From Gyromitra esculenta (taxonomy: Eukaryota > Ascomycota > Pezizomycetes > Pezizales > Discinaceae): a stretch of 64,000 bases of DNA. The notes under the pieces are model-generated. The model was not told the origin of the DNA. It ran no database searches and was given only the letters and a program-made list of their open reading frames with translations. Location of the stretch: contig JBCAML010000019.1 of the NCBI GenBank assembly GCA_038503075.1, positions 682,001 to 746,000 of the forward strand, given 5' to 3'. Position 1 is the first letter of the stretch; each line of letters begins with the position of its first letter. A program made the translations under genes and the position numbers. This document shows positions 23,877 to 35,036 of this stretch, piece by piece.

Positions 23877-26800
23877 ATGCGGCTCCGTCTTGCGATAAAC
23901 CGTAATGGCCTTCCCCCCATGAAAATATGGTGGGACACGTCCTCTTTCCAACCCGGTGACGATAAGACCGTTTCCTCGCTACTCGCTCGTGTATCACAGA
24001 TCGTCCCACTCGAGTCATCAAGATGGGGGTTGGAGGATTATGCCGTTGAGATTGATGGTTTTGAGGTCCTCCATTTTCAGGAAGTTGAAAGCGTCATTCG
24101 TGAGGCTGACGAAGTTGTGTACGCTATCATTTTGTATCTGCAAATTTCTTCGTCTATAATGATATTAACTCCCGGGTATCATTAGAATACGACCACTGTC
24201 AGGCACAGAAATCAAACAACGACGGCTTAGCGGCCGCCGCCAAATCAGCACATCGGGGAGGAAATTGATCGACGGGACGCCATTCGGTCGTAGCTTCCTC
24301 AGGCCAGCACCGGATAGACCTAATCTGGCGATTCCTCCAAGGAAACGGAGAAAGCTTGGGCAAATTGAGGCAGATGATTCGACCACCGTCCAAGTTGGCA
24401 GTGAAACCGACGATGATAGTTATAACGAAGACGAAGACGAAGACGAGGAAATGGAGGAAATGGAAGTGGAGGATTATAGTGAAGATACGGGCTCTGAGGA
24501 GTCAGAGGTTGCTGAACAGCGACTTATTGGGACGAGGGGTATCACAACGCGAGATTATGCACCGATATTGGGGGATCAGGAGGATCAGGGAAAGGGAGTT
24601 GAATACGAAAATCCTTTGATGGATTACTTCTACGACGAAATAAGTGGGAGGGAATCGGAAGAGGGAAATGTCTCGCATGAAGTTACCATGAGGAGTGACT
24701 CAAGCGCTCAAGAATTTAAAGAAAGCGAAGAGAGTGATAACAATTCCGAGGCCCAGGAAGAGAGTATGCGACTTAGAGCAGGTTATAATCCCAAAAGCAT
24801 ATTAGGCGTCGAAACCGATTCTTACGAATCTTCCGAGGACGGGGATTTTGACCCAAACTCATCTGATGCTGATGACTCAGACGACGATGACGAAGAGGAG
24901 CACCAGGAAGAGATGGTAGAAGAACCGCCAACTACCATACGTGGCGTAAACGTTGATTCGTCTGGTGGATTGGAGGGTGGAGGTTTCAACCCGCATAGGG
25001 CTGTCCCCGAGGTTAAATGCTTAGATGAAGAAAGCGAAGCAGAATCAGATTATGCTAGTTCGGAATCATCTTCATCTTCATCTTCATCTTCCGAGTCTGA
25101 GTCTGAGTCTGAGTCTGAGCGGGAGGGGCGGGAAGAAGAAGAAGTTGTCTTTCAGCCAAAAAGGTAAGATTCATACATCCTATCAGCGTTTATAGGACTA
25201 ATTAATCTGTGAGATAATAGGTTCGAACAAGTGAGGAAGCTGAAAAACAAAGTTACTAATCACCAGCGTTCATCATCAAGCCTCTCTAGCTCATCCAGCT
25301 CACCCAGCTCATCCAGCTCATCGCTCTCGTCAGAATCCCCAGGACCCCAGCAGCAAACTTCTCCCCGAATCCTAAAGGGCCCACCTGTCACCCTTGGAAC
25401 TGCCCCGCACCAAGGGAAAAAGTCTACCAAAGCCAGAAATAAGCGCAAGAACGAAAATAGAAAGCTTAAGAAATTAATCGAGTTAGGGATGTTGCCCGAG
25501 GGGACCAATCACGCTGGATACTTACAGTACCTTGAGGGAAAGGAAAGCAATGAGCCATCGAGGAAGCAAGCCGACCCTCTGAAGCAAGTTGCGCTTCAGA
25601 AACAATTTATGCTTCAGAAACAGCCTGAGCCCGAGAAACAACATGGACCCGAGAATTCTTTGGAAGGATCCGAAAAGCGGAAGAATGACGAAACTGTCAA
25701 CCCTGTCAACAAACGCAAAAGGTACAGAAAGGCTTTCGCTAAAGCTAAAAAGAATGGGTCGGTTCCAGAGGGCCAGGATCTCGATAAATGGATTGAGGAG
25801 CGAGAGCAAAAGCGAAACGCGGAAAACGAAAATGATAATGAGCGTAATATTACCCTCAAAGACGCCGACAAGAATGTTGAGCAGATCTCCATGGTGATAA
25901 ACGAAGCTCCTACAGAAGAAAGCTCTAGGCAAAGAAACATTCCTGGGCGACCTTTGGTTAACTTAGATGTTCTGCGACGCACTATCATTCATGATCTTGC
26001 CTTGAGTAAAAAACCGACTGTGGCGGTAGCAGAAGAGGAGATTATGCGAAAAGAGTGGGCTCAAACACATCGTAGAGATACGGCCAACAAGCGAAAAGGT
26101 TTTGCAAGAGAGCAGTATGGGAAAAGGCCTAAGAAAATTATCTATGATGACGATGGAAATCCTGTATCAGTAGGTGCCGAAGATACTCTTGGCACTCTTG
26201 TCGAGCCTGAGGACCCCAACGCATGGAGGAAAAAGCTTATTCTTACCGCTGTTGAGTGTGAGTGGGAGGGTGTAGAGTTACCGCCCCCTAGTTTTCCATT
26301 TAAGCAACCTCCCTTCAAAAATCTAACAGAGGTTGCGGGTAACAAGAGAAAGAGGAAGGGAGGGAAAGGGAAGAAACAGCAGCAGGATGAATATTGGGGG
26401 AATGGAAATGACGGATATGGTCAAGACGATAGCTACTATCAGCAACAGCAACAGCAAGATGACTGGACTCACGATTATTACGATGATACCACACAGTCCA
26501 ATAACAATCAGGCTACCGACACAATCATGGAAAAAGCCGAGCTTATTGATGACCTCCCACCACTTCCAGAAGATATCAGCTCTCTCTTTTCTCTCACAAA
26601 ACCAGTTTTACCACAAACAGTAATTGCGTTTAAGCAACTCACTATGGACGCGAATTACACACCAATCCTAGCAGGTTATCGTACTGCGATTATAGAGGAA
26701 GTTGATGACCAAGTGCAAGACGGTCCATTCCTTGTATTAAAGCTCGCAATCCGGGATCGGCTTAAAAGGGAAATAGACAAAGAGACGGGTGAGAAAGTGT

Positions 26801-27834
26801 TACGGAAGTTTGAGATGCCTGGCAACGAAGACGATGACGAGGGGAGGATTGAGTTGATGTTTGGAGAACTTCTTGAGCCAAAAGTGGTGAAACTACCGGA
26901 AATTGAGGGGGTAAATGGTGTCCAGGAATTAGTGGAGGGGGAGGACGAAGGGGGTGATGGAAAGAAGGACGGTGGCAATGGTGACGAGAACGCTGTGGAT
27001 GACACAGCAGATGGCGGGGTGGGTGGAATAATGAACGATACTCCAGGAGGGCAGCAAGACGAAACCTCGAACGCGGAGTATCATAGTACTCAAGCTTCTG
27101 AACAAGGTAATAACGCAACTGGATTAGCAATTGCAGCGGGTGGAGAGGTTGTGATAAGGGGAGCGGTCGGGGGAGAGGAAGTAGCATTACTAAACTCTTC
27201 ACTACCGAAAGATAAGGCAATAGTCGAAACTCCGCAAGAAAATAGTAATAATATCGAGGTTGATACGTCAGTAGTGGCACAAGCTGCACGTACCAATTCG
27301 CCGGTGTATTCGCAAGACTATAGCCAATTCAAGACCCCTGAACTAGAGGCCCAGCGCGACGTACCGATGATAGACGGAGACGATTACCAACAACCAATCA
27401 ACGATGATTACAATGATTCAAGATCCCAACCTGGGTACGAGTCTGACTCAGACGGTCTCCCGACACTTGAATCCATACTCGCATCTCAATCCCAGAGAAT
27501 CTCGATTAAACGGGAATCTATGCAAGCTGATGACGAACCTCAACTTCCACCTTTACCCCAATTTTCACCATTTGGAATGAGAGTCTCGGACGACGCGGCA
27601 AGGAGTCTCGATGCAGAGAAATCGTTAGACGAGCAACAGATTCAACAAGAAGTAGAAGGGGCAAGAAAGAGTAAGCCTAGCAGGGGACGACCAAAAAAGC
27701 CGATAGGGTCTTCGCAAGCGCAGGTCATCGATTTAACAATAATCAGCAGCGATCCCCCGGTCGAGAAACTTAAGAGAGGAAGATCGCATGGTAAGAAGCC
27801 GAAGGGAGATCAGTGGAGGGTTATAAGGGATTGA
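23877..27834 (+). CDS. Coilin-like nuclear protein (DUF7357-type N-terminus), 1277 aa
   Basis: Three exons, 23877-24118, 24186-25163 and 25221-27834, splice in phase. The N-terminus (MRLRLAINRNGLPP, then WGLEDYAVEIDGFEVLHF) matches the conserved fungal domain related to the ubiquitin-like N-terminal domain of coilin. It is followed by the signature DGTPFGRSFLRP and a basic IPPRKRRKL, a likely nuclear signal. Long acidic and Ser/Glu tracts cover about residues 125-400. Two repeated K/R-rich units with G-S/M-x-P-E-G follow, then Gln repeats and a conserved module near 770-850 (DLPPLPEDISSLFSL, then VIAFKQL) resembling the Tudor-like C-terminus of coilins. Coilin scaffolds Cajal bodies, where snRNPs mature. 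Assignment is from pattern memory. The chosen ATG is where homology-like sequence begins; the frame stays open further upstream. Confidence 0.75.
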
Positions 27835-28035
27835 AAGTTTTCTTTTTAAATTTCCAGTCGTGGGAATATTTATTTCTGGGGATAATCTACATGCGGTAGG
27901 GAATGGTGCAAAATATCTATATTTATGGTACATAATTTCCCAAATAATAAAGCCATCGCGCTTGAGTAGTGATACAAACAGTGATACAAGTAATAAATTC
28001 ATTTTTAATCCCACCTCCAATTCCTTTTCAACTTA

Positions 28036-28381
28036 TCATTTTGGTTTCCCACCATCAACACCCACCACATCACTACTCTCAGCCACATTCACCGGTGAAA
28101 CCGACTGCGATTTCTTAAATTCTTTCTCCAGCTTCTTCTGCATATCGAAGTCGAGCTGACGTTCCCTTTTTACCCTTAGCCGTTCCTCGTCACGGATCAC
28201 TCCAGCGTGCATCAACTATGAAAAGCAATTTCCCGTCAGTCTACGACTTAATAAACCTAGAAATGATAGAAGAATGCAAGAGGACTTCTTTCTCGGCGCG
28301 CTGGAAGTAGTGAACGAACCAGACGACACCGCCACAGAGTGTCATGGTCGCGGCGAGTGTAGTCTTCGCGGCTCGCGACAT
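28036..28381 (-). CDS. pet117: PET117, cytochrome c oxidase assembly protein
   Basis: Two exons on the minus strand, 28381-28286 and 28215-28036, splice in phase to 91 aa. A short N-terminus precedes one membrane segment near residues 8-27 (TLAATMTLCGGVVWFVHYF). The conserved MHAGVIRDEE and KRERQLDF block follows, which defines the Pet117 family. The protein sits in the mitochondrial inner membrane and helps assemble complex IV, in yeast by coupling haem a synthase to COX assembly. The intron lies just before the MHAG motif. The gene is convergent with the coilin-like gene (202 bp apart) and divergent from SEN34 (318 bp between starts). Confidence 0.93.
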
Positions 28382-28699
28382 TGAGAATGTAATTCAATTG
28401 AGATGCTTCGTGAAACTGGTTGGTTATGGTGTGAGCAGTCGGAGAACTGATTAACATTCGAGACGTCAACTTTGAGTTCAGAGCCGCCGGAGCGAAGCGG
28501 CTTGGCGCAGGGTTTGTGTGACGTATTGCGTTATGCGGAGATCAACGACGTCCCTTGGTATAGCAGTAAACTTTAACAAGCATCACCATTTTCAGCACGG
28601 TAAACTCTCTGTGCAGCAGTTTTATCTCTTCTATTGGATTTTACTTACTCGAGCGGAGGTCTAAAGAATATTCAAGGAAGCCTGGACCAAATTGTACGA
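28382..28699. promoter_or_regulatory. Divergent promoter between PET117 and SEN34
   Basis: These 318 bp separate the start codons of PET117 (minus) and SEN34 (plus), so they must hold both promoters and both 5' UTRs. No other frame fits. No clear TATA box was seen. Sharing is inferred from layout alone. Confidence 0.7.
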
Positions 28700-29856
28700 A
28701 TGGCATCACAGTGGGCAGTTGTGGAACCGTTTCCTATTTACCTTGTTAAGAGCCGATATTTCCTTTACGATGCCAACGGTAAACCCAAGCCCCCTAAATA
28801 GGACAAAATTAGTTATTTTCATACTGTTCTACACTTGAAAACAGCGGGATGGAACAGGGCACAAGATAAAACCTGTCCTCATATTTCTGAACCCAAGCGC
28901 TGACGCAACACTCGGGCAAGAACTCTAGTCGTCTCGCATGTCCGAGAAGTACACCGTATGTGTGGCTGCCTCACCGGCACACTTCCTCAGATACCGCAGC
29001 AGAATGTGTTTCTGGGTCTCCCGCTGGAGTTGATGAATGAAGAAGCTGCCCTGTTGGTGGAGAAAGGTTTGGGCAATCCTATTGAAAGGAAATACAGAAT
29101 ATTTTCTAACTTAACAATGTTTTAGGTGCCGGATACGTTGTCGATGACGTAAAGGCCCATGAGCAAGGTCTAAAGTCCGTTATGGAGGCGGACAAGCAGG
29201 CCTTCCTCGCTGCACGTGAAGCTGAGTCGCTTCGTGAAATGCAGGTATTATTAAAGGCCGCAGAGGAACGGAAAAAGGCTTTCCGAACCCCAAAAACCTC
29301 CTCGCTTAAAGATGGAGATGGCGAGGATGAAGAAACCGGAGGAGTCGAAGACGCAGGAGAGGAAAAAGAAGCGGTGGAAGAGGAACCCTCATCTACCACT
29401 ATATTTGAGTCGGATACCAAGCCAAAAAACAACCGAAGCAGTCAAGATCTCTCCTCCTCTTCCTCCACCCTTCGCTATTACCCAATTCCATCAACGTCTA
29501 TTCCGCTCTACCACAATTTACCTCCTCTAGAATCACCCGCGGAATCGTCATCTTTGGCCCCAGCTCCATCGAAAACTTCATATCCGCTCTACAAGCATCT
29601 TCATGCAAACTCGTACTTCCTCTCTCCCGGGCTCCGCTTCGGGTGTCAATTCATGGCTTATCCCGGCGATCCACTACGCTTCCATTCACACTTCGTTGTA
29701 ACAGGGATGGGTTGGGACGAAGAGATTGAGATGCGAGATATTGTTGGAGGTGGGAGGTTAGGGACTGGGGTGAAGAAGGCTTGGATGGTTGGTGGAGAAG
29801 ATAAGGATAAGCCGGGGGTAGTCAGGACTTTTTGCGTCGAGTGGGGTGGCTTCTAG
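28700..29856 (+). CDS. sen34: tRNA-splicing endonuclease subunit Sen34 (catalytic)
   Basis: Three exons, 28700-28778, 28929-29066 and 29126-29856, splice in phase to 315 aa. The N-terminal domain has the family signature TGTLPQIPQQNVFLGLPLEL, and an acidic linker covers about residues 100-190. The C-terminal nuclease fold carries the triad Tyr251 (MAYPGDP), His259 (FHSHF) and Lys290 (GVKKAW), spaced as in yeast and human SEN34. With Sen2, Sen15 and Sen54 it cuts pre-tRNA introns; this subunit cleaves the 3' splice site. The 150-nt first intron is longer than average. The chosen ATG is the one followed directly by the conserved PFPIYLV segment. Confidence 0.95.
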
Positions 29857-31168
29857 AGCTATAGTTCTTCTCGCTGTAAAACTATTCGTCTCTACTGTAG
29901 CCATGTGTATGGCTCGGATAGAAAGATAAGGAGATGGCTATTGTTTTCTTCCTCTTCCTCTTATTACTTTATAGATATTCCAGAGCTAGAGAGCAGCTTG
30001 CAGGGGGGTGGTGTTTTTGGCGGCTCGTTTGAGCATATTTATATCAGTTTCTCAGTATATCGCTATATCTCCCTGACTCGAGGGATTCTTCCTTTAAACG
30101 TTCAAGCCATAGTGAATAGTCGTATAATGATATCATGATTACATCTACTGATATCGCAGGAAAGTGACTCTGGCCAACAGCGTTTAAATATCGAGCTCCT
30201 GTGACTTTTTATGCAGGATCACATCCGTCACAGATATTAGGCTTCTTAGGTTAAACATTGTGGAATTCTCATTATCTACCAAGTCATTGCATATAGAAGA
30301 GGTTTTCGCCCGAGATCGAACAAAAGAGCGAGCGGTGTCCGTTTGTGTTCTCGAGCCTTTTTTCCCAACTTAATGGACGAATAGCAGATAGATCAAGTTT
30401 TTCAGCAACGTCGCCTAGAATAGAATAGTAAACAAATAAATAAGCGATGTCAAAAATCTATCTATCTATCTATTTAATAAGCGATGTCGCACACGAGCTC
30501 ATCGAGTGATATTTTATGTTCATACTAAAATTGCCTAACAAGGCATCATAATCAACTCTAGTTAAAACTGTGTGCGCTTCGAAGCATCAATATTTTATTC
30601 ATTACCACCCCATGAACTGATTCTGGAGGCATATCTCATCACCCCCCACCTAAACTCAAGCGAAAAATCCCTACCGCCTGTAAAGTCTCTAGCGGCACGA
30701 CGATGAAATGAACTTATATATTAAGATCAGAGCCCTCCTTGGACGACAAAACTTTAGGGGATCATCAGGAAGTAAGCTACAAAGAAGATGCGTTATTCCG
30801 AGTAATCCAAAGGATTCTAAAATTAGCAGTCGGAAGGATATATTGTCGGTCACAGAGACTCTTGACAGAAGCAGTGAGACCATCGGACTTGAAAGAACAA
30901 ATCGGCTCCAGGGTTTTTGGGACCCGGAATAATTCACTGAGTGACATCTGATGATCATAATCGCTATATGGCGCTCTCAGAACCAAGATATTCCGAAGTT
31001 GGTCTTAGCTAAAGGCATTGGATCGAAGGATTAAAGGGAAACCTACAAAACAAACCACAAAAGGTCGCGAGTCAAACTTTTAATTGCCTTGCTATTCTCT
31101 TTTATCCCAGACTTACAAGGTTCCCCCAAATTGCCCCAAGCACCAGTACAACCAGTAAGATAACTTGC
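29857..31168. other. Intergenic region, no supported gene
   Basis: The 3' UTR of SEN34 is at the left. Around 30429-30490 two copies of the word AATAAGCGATGTC flank a short CTAT repeat. Short frames on both strands near 30.7-31.0 kb look random. Confidence 0.55.
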
Positions 31169-31786
31169 CTAAAACGCAGTAGACCACCTTCCGCGAGCAA
31201 ATCCTTCACTATTGATGAACTCTTCGGTGAGTTTTAAGTAGGCAGTTTTATTATCTGACCCGATGGTGTAAACATGACCGAAGACGAGACCAGTAGTCCT
31301 GATAAGTTCTCTCGAAGTGGTGATATTGCAGCGGGTTCTTGTTTGCCAAATGGCTTCGTATGCCGGTTTCCCAATGATGGAGTGCTGGAAGTCGAATTCG
31401 TGGGCCTGCGAGGCGTCTATGTTAGAAGCAAAAAGATCGGTATTACAGTAGCCAAGCCACGTATTTGGAGAGCCAGAATAAGCCTCTTCAACACCGGCCT
31501 CGTTGGTACTAGCATTCGAAAAGCGTAAACAGATGAAGGTGCGGAGCAGACCGCAACGCATCGGTTGTTCGGGGTCGTTCAAGTCATCACAAGAGACTAA
31601 AACAGGGCAATGTCAACAACCCCGACAAAGATAAAGATAATATGATATTTCCAGCAGTAGCAACAACAGATAAGTTATAAGCTATTCACGATTTTAGGAA
31701 CTGCAGCACCTACCAATAGTGTTACCAGCAACAACCCAAGCACACCGTTTCCCAGCAAGTTCCGGGGGGGGAGGGGGGGGAGGCAT
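31169..31786 (-). CDS. Possible small secreted Cys-containing protein, gene model broken or uncertain
   Basis: The open frame 31582-31169 encodes about 137 residues with coding-like composition (TGLVFGHVYTIGSDNKTAYL and FINSEGFARG) and several Cys. A pyrimidine-rich acceptor ending TTTTAG lies just upstream. Further upstream, at about 31770-31690, another frame encodes a signal-peptide-like hydrophobic run (GVLGLLLVTLLV). The only nearby ATG (31786) is out of frame with that run because of a C8-T-C8 tract. One extra C would join them. So this is an unusual start, a pseudogene, a homopolymer sequencing error or coincidence. No family is recognised. Confidence 0.3.
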
Positions 31787-34700
31787 CGAATTTTCTAATT
31801 AGAGGATCTCTTGATGATTAGGAGATGTTTGTCAACAGGGTATTCGATGAAAGCGGTGAGTGGAAGTGGTAGTGGGGCGATGTTTGCGGGTTAGAGTACA
31901 GCAGAACCCACTCTCTTTCATCACGTGTGATCACTCGAAGGGCTATCGCTTGGCAGCTAGGTAGTAACCAAACGATACACCATCCACAAATTACCCAATA
32001 GGAAGAATTTCCGGCCTCTTTTATTTCTGAAACCCCAGAGCCACCTATTTACGCTATTACTATTGCTTTCTCCTCTTCATCGATCCAATCATTATGGGTT
32101 CCTTGATGATATTGGTACCAATGCCACCTATGGCCATACCACTCATGCTCCAGCATGGGTACCTGAAAATGTCTTTTGGTGACAACGTTTTTTAATTCGT
32201 CCCGCAGCAGCACTTCAAATTTTGGTTGGCCAAAATCTTACCCTTGTTTTCAGTTACTTATGCTAGAGCACAAATATATGTATAGCTAAAAATAGCGTTA
32301 TTATTTTTATTATTTATTTTTATTTCTAAGGGTAGCTGATAAAAACTCTGGGGGTTTTCGTATATTCATTAAAAACAGATGGAGAAAAAATTCGCCTACC
32401 ACAGGTATGAAAGCGAAGGTTGTCCCACCAATCTTGATCACGGGCGCTGATCACGGGCGTAATACCCCACCAGAGCCCTTCGAGAAAACAGTAATAGTAT
32501 TAAACACATACACGTAAGTATATGTATCAGCGATAGAGGAATTATCAGAGACTCTTCAAAACTCTCTACTACATATCTTCGAAGTTCACAAGCAACATAT
32601 GCGCTTTGTTAGCTCGCGATATAAAACCGCATACTAACCCCTCCGTGGACTACTGTTCCCCCATTTTTGGGCTGTAATTAACTCCCAAGATGTTAAATCC
32701 ATGAAGTCATTCCCAAAAGTTGACCTTGCCTCGGTTTCGAGTTTGATTCAACCCACTAACATGTGAAAATATACCACTAATTGGCGCGGCAGTGTCTGCT
32801 CCAAGCTCATACCGCTTTTTAACGATTCACTCCCGGAGCACCCTTCATTTCAAGACCAACATATCCTAATGTGGCGGAAAGGCGTTTGGGCGAAAGGAAA
32901 ACATCCATTGAAATCCGGCAACATTGGGTTTGGGTCTCTTTTCCGTTGAGGATGGAAAGGTAGGCATGTAGTATTCGCAGAATCCCTCCCCTCTCAGAAA
33001 TGTCTGCTTCTTCATGAAGCTACGGATGAACCTTGTTCTCGCAGTACTAACCGATCCAAGTATCCGTGGTATTGCATTTATAAGATATAAAAATATAAAG
33101 AAAAAGAACTAGGGATAATATCAAGTTGTTGTATAAATCGATTAGAAAATCAATGCATCAAAACAGAATCTTAAGGTTTGTGAAGCTTAGTTACTGGTTC
33201 GAAAATGCTGGGAAGCTTTGTGTGGCGATGTTTAAACCGAACTTTGGAGTATCGCCTAGGGCTCGACATGCAGAATTCCGAACCCATGTCGGAAACTTGT
33301 CCATGTGCTAAAACACGTGGAACTCGGTTGTACTGGCTTGGGCTTTTAGGTGATCGCTCTGGAAGATTTCCCCTGCGAACCTTCGGTTGACGGCTCAACC
33401 CTCTACTACAACCGGAGGACGAGGTTGAAGCTACCGACCATTTTGGCAGGGCGAGAGCTAAAAGCCAGCAACGCTTGGGAGGCGAGGAAACAACGCAACG
33501 ACGATCAAGAAACAGAAAGGTTGCGGCAAACACCGCACCGGTGCTGGGATTCGGGTGGAGATATACTTTAGGTAATTCTAGCAAATTGTGGCGAAGAAAA
33601 ACCCATAAAACACAAGAGTTATGGTAAATCTGCCAACCATACAACGGCGACTAGATGAATGACGATCAACGCGACCGGATAGCTGCCACAGACTTAAGTG
33701 CATGTAGTGCGAATATGGTGATGTTTCGTCGTAAACCGGCCCAGTGTCGTATGTACCTACGGCCAAAAAAGTGAAAGGTAACGAGCAATAGGAGATCGAA
33801 TTTCTAATTTTTGATGAACTCGACAATATCTACGTCAGTGTCTGCTCATTTATATGTGCTCCGTCTTCGAGTCGTCCATATAGTTTTTTCCCTTTCTTTT
33901 CTTCTTTTCGTAAACTCCCCGCACCCACATATTTGGGAAGGAGGAATAAACCGTGTGGACAACACATGCGTTGGGATCGATGATCGTAATCGAGATCAGC
34001 AGTTTCAGACTCGAGCCGCGAGAATGCCTACGGGAATGGGGAGCATCAAAATCTCACTTATGAGTAAGATTTGCAAGTTGCAGAACACCGAGAGGAAACA
34101 ACGTATTTTAGATACGGACGTGTTTGCTTCCGGACTCCTGGTTCTTGGATCCGCCGAGGCTCAGAATGTTAAGTCCAATTACATAAGCTAGACAAAAGTT
34201 GCACAAATGACGCTGTCCATGCGCAGCCCAGATACCTGCGGCTGCAACGAAGCCCTCTCGAGAATTAAAGCTAAACCAAGAGGGGGCCGGGAAAAGGTCA
34301 CGATCCACTTCAGGCGTATCGTACATGAATACTTACATGCACCGCATGCAGTAAATTTTTTGATACGTGATACGAGAGAGGTAGGGGCACTGAGCGGTGG
34401 AGATGAGAAGCCGATCACGCTGGTGAAGGTTGATGTTCGCCCCCCTCATTCCCCTCCCAACGGTAGCGTTCCGCTCCGTGGCAACTTTACTGCTGGACAT
34501 GCTCTTCTAAGAAGGAAAACCATGATTTCATCTCTGGGTGAGGTTCCTTCTAGCCTACCGAGATTGGTACAGACTGGTAATTTCAAGGGGTTTCGGGCGG
34601 GAACTAGCTGTGGGAGGCGGGGCTACCGTTGAGCAACGCGGATTCTGAACCCTGGTATCTTTCGTTGCTCGAACGATGGGGGAAGAGAGATCGTTGAGCC

Positions 34701-34878
34701 TGAATATTAAATAAAACAAAAACAAAACAAAAATCGAGTCATGAGTGAGGGGAGGACTTAGACGACCGATGCTGGATAGATAGAAGCGGCGTAAGTATGC
34801 GCAAGTAGGCAAGTCTAACACGGATATCTAAGCAGATTTAGAGGTCAGGCACTGGAGGAGGCGAAAGCGACTGGGGGG
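31787..34878. other. Intergenic region, no supported gene
   Basis: About 3.1 kb with no recognisable protein. Frames at 33171-33644 (minus, 157 codons) and 34207-34632 (plus, 141 codons) are somewhat GC-rich but show no domain and no consistent spliced extension. They may be old repeat or pseudogene remnants. Confidence 0.5.
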
Positions 34879-34880
34879 TA

Positions 34881-35034
34881 CCGTATTTACTCGAAAAATT
34901 GAGTAGCGTATACACTTCGCCACTAACCCGCGAAGGAATTTGTCAAAGATTGAGCGGCGTATTTCGGGTCGTTTCTAAACTAATTTAAGTTAGATCCAAG
35001 AAAGCACGCTACCCAATTTTTCGAGTAAATACGG
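34881..35034. mobile_element. 154-bp MITE with 29-bp terminal inverted repeats and TA target duplication
   Basis: The left arm 34881-34909 begins CCGTATTTACTCGAAAAATT. The right arm 35006-35034 is its reverse complement with one mismatch (28 of 29). The dinucleotide TA flanks both ends (34879-34880 and 35035-35036). The interior of about 96 bp encodes nothing. Structure and TA duplication fit a non-autonomous Tc1/mariner/pogo-type element. The near-identical arms suggest recent movement. Confidence 0.85.
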
Positions 35035-35036
35035 TA

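Noticed and set aside
33190..33215. GGTTCGAAAAT, a possible tRNA B-box
   Set aside because: No acceptor stem or anticodon arm could be folded around it by eye.
33171..33644. 157-codon minus-strand frame
   Set aside because: No recognisable domain; composition looks like reverse-strand reading of GC-rich sequence; no support for splicing.
34207..34632. 141-codon plus-strand frame
   Set aside because: No domain and no promoter or splice context; kept only as possible remnant.
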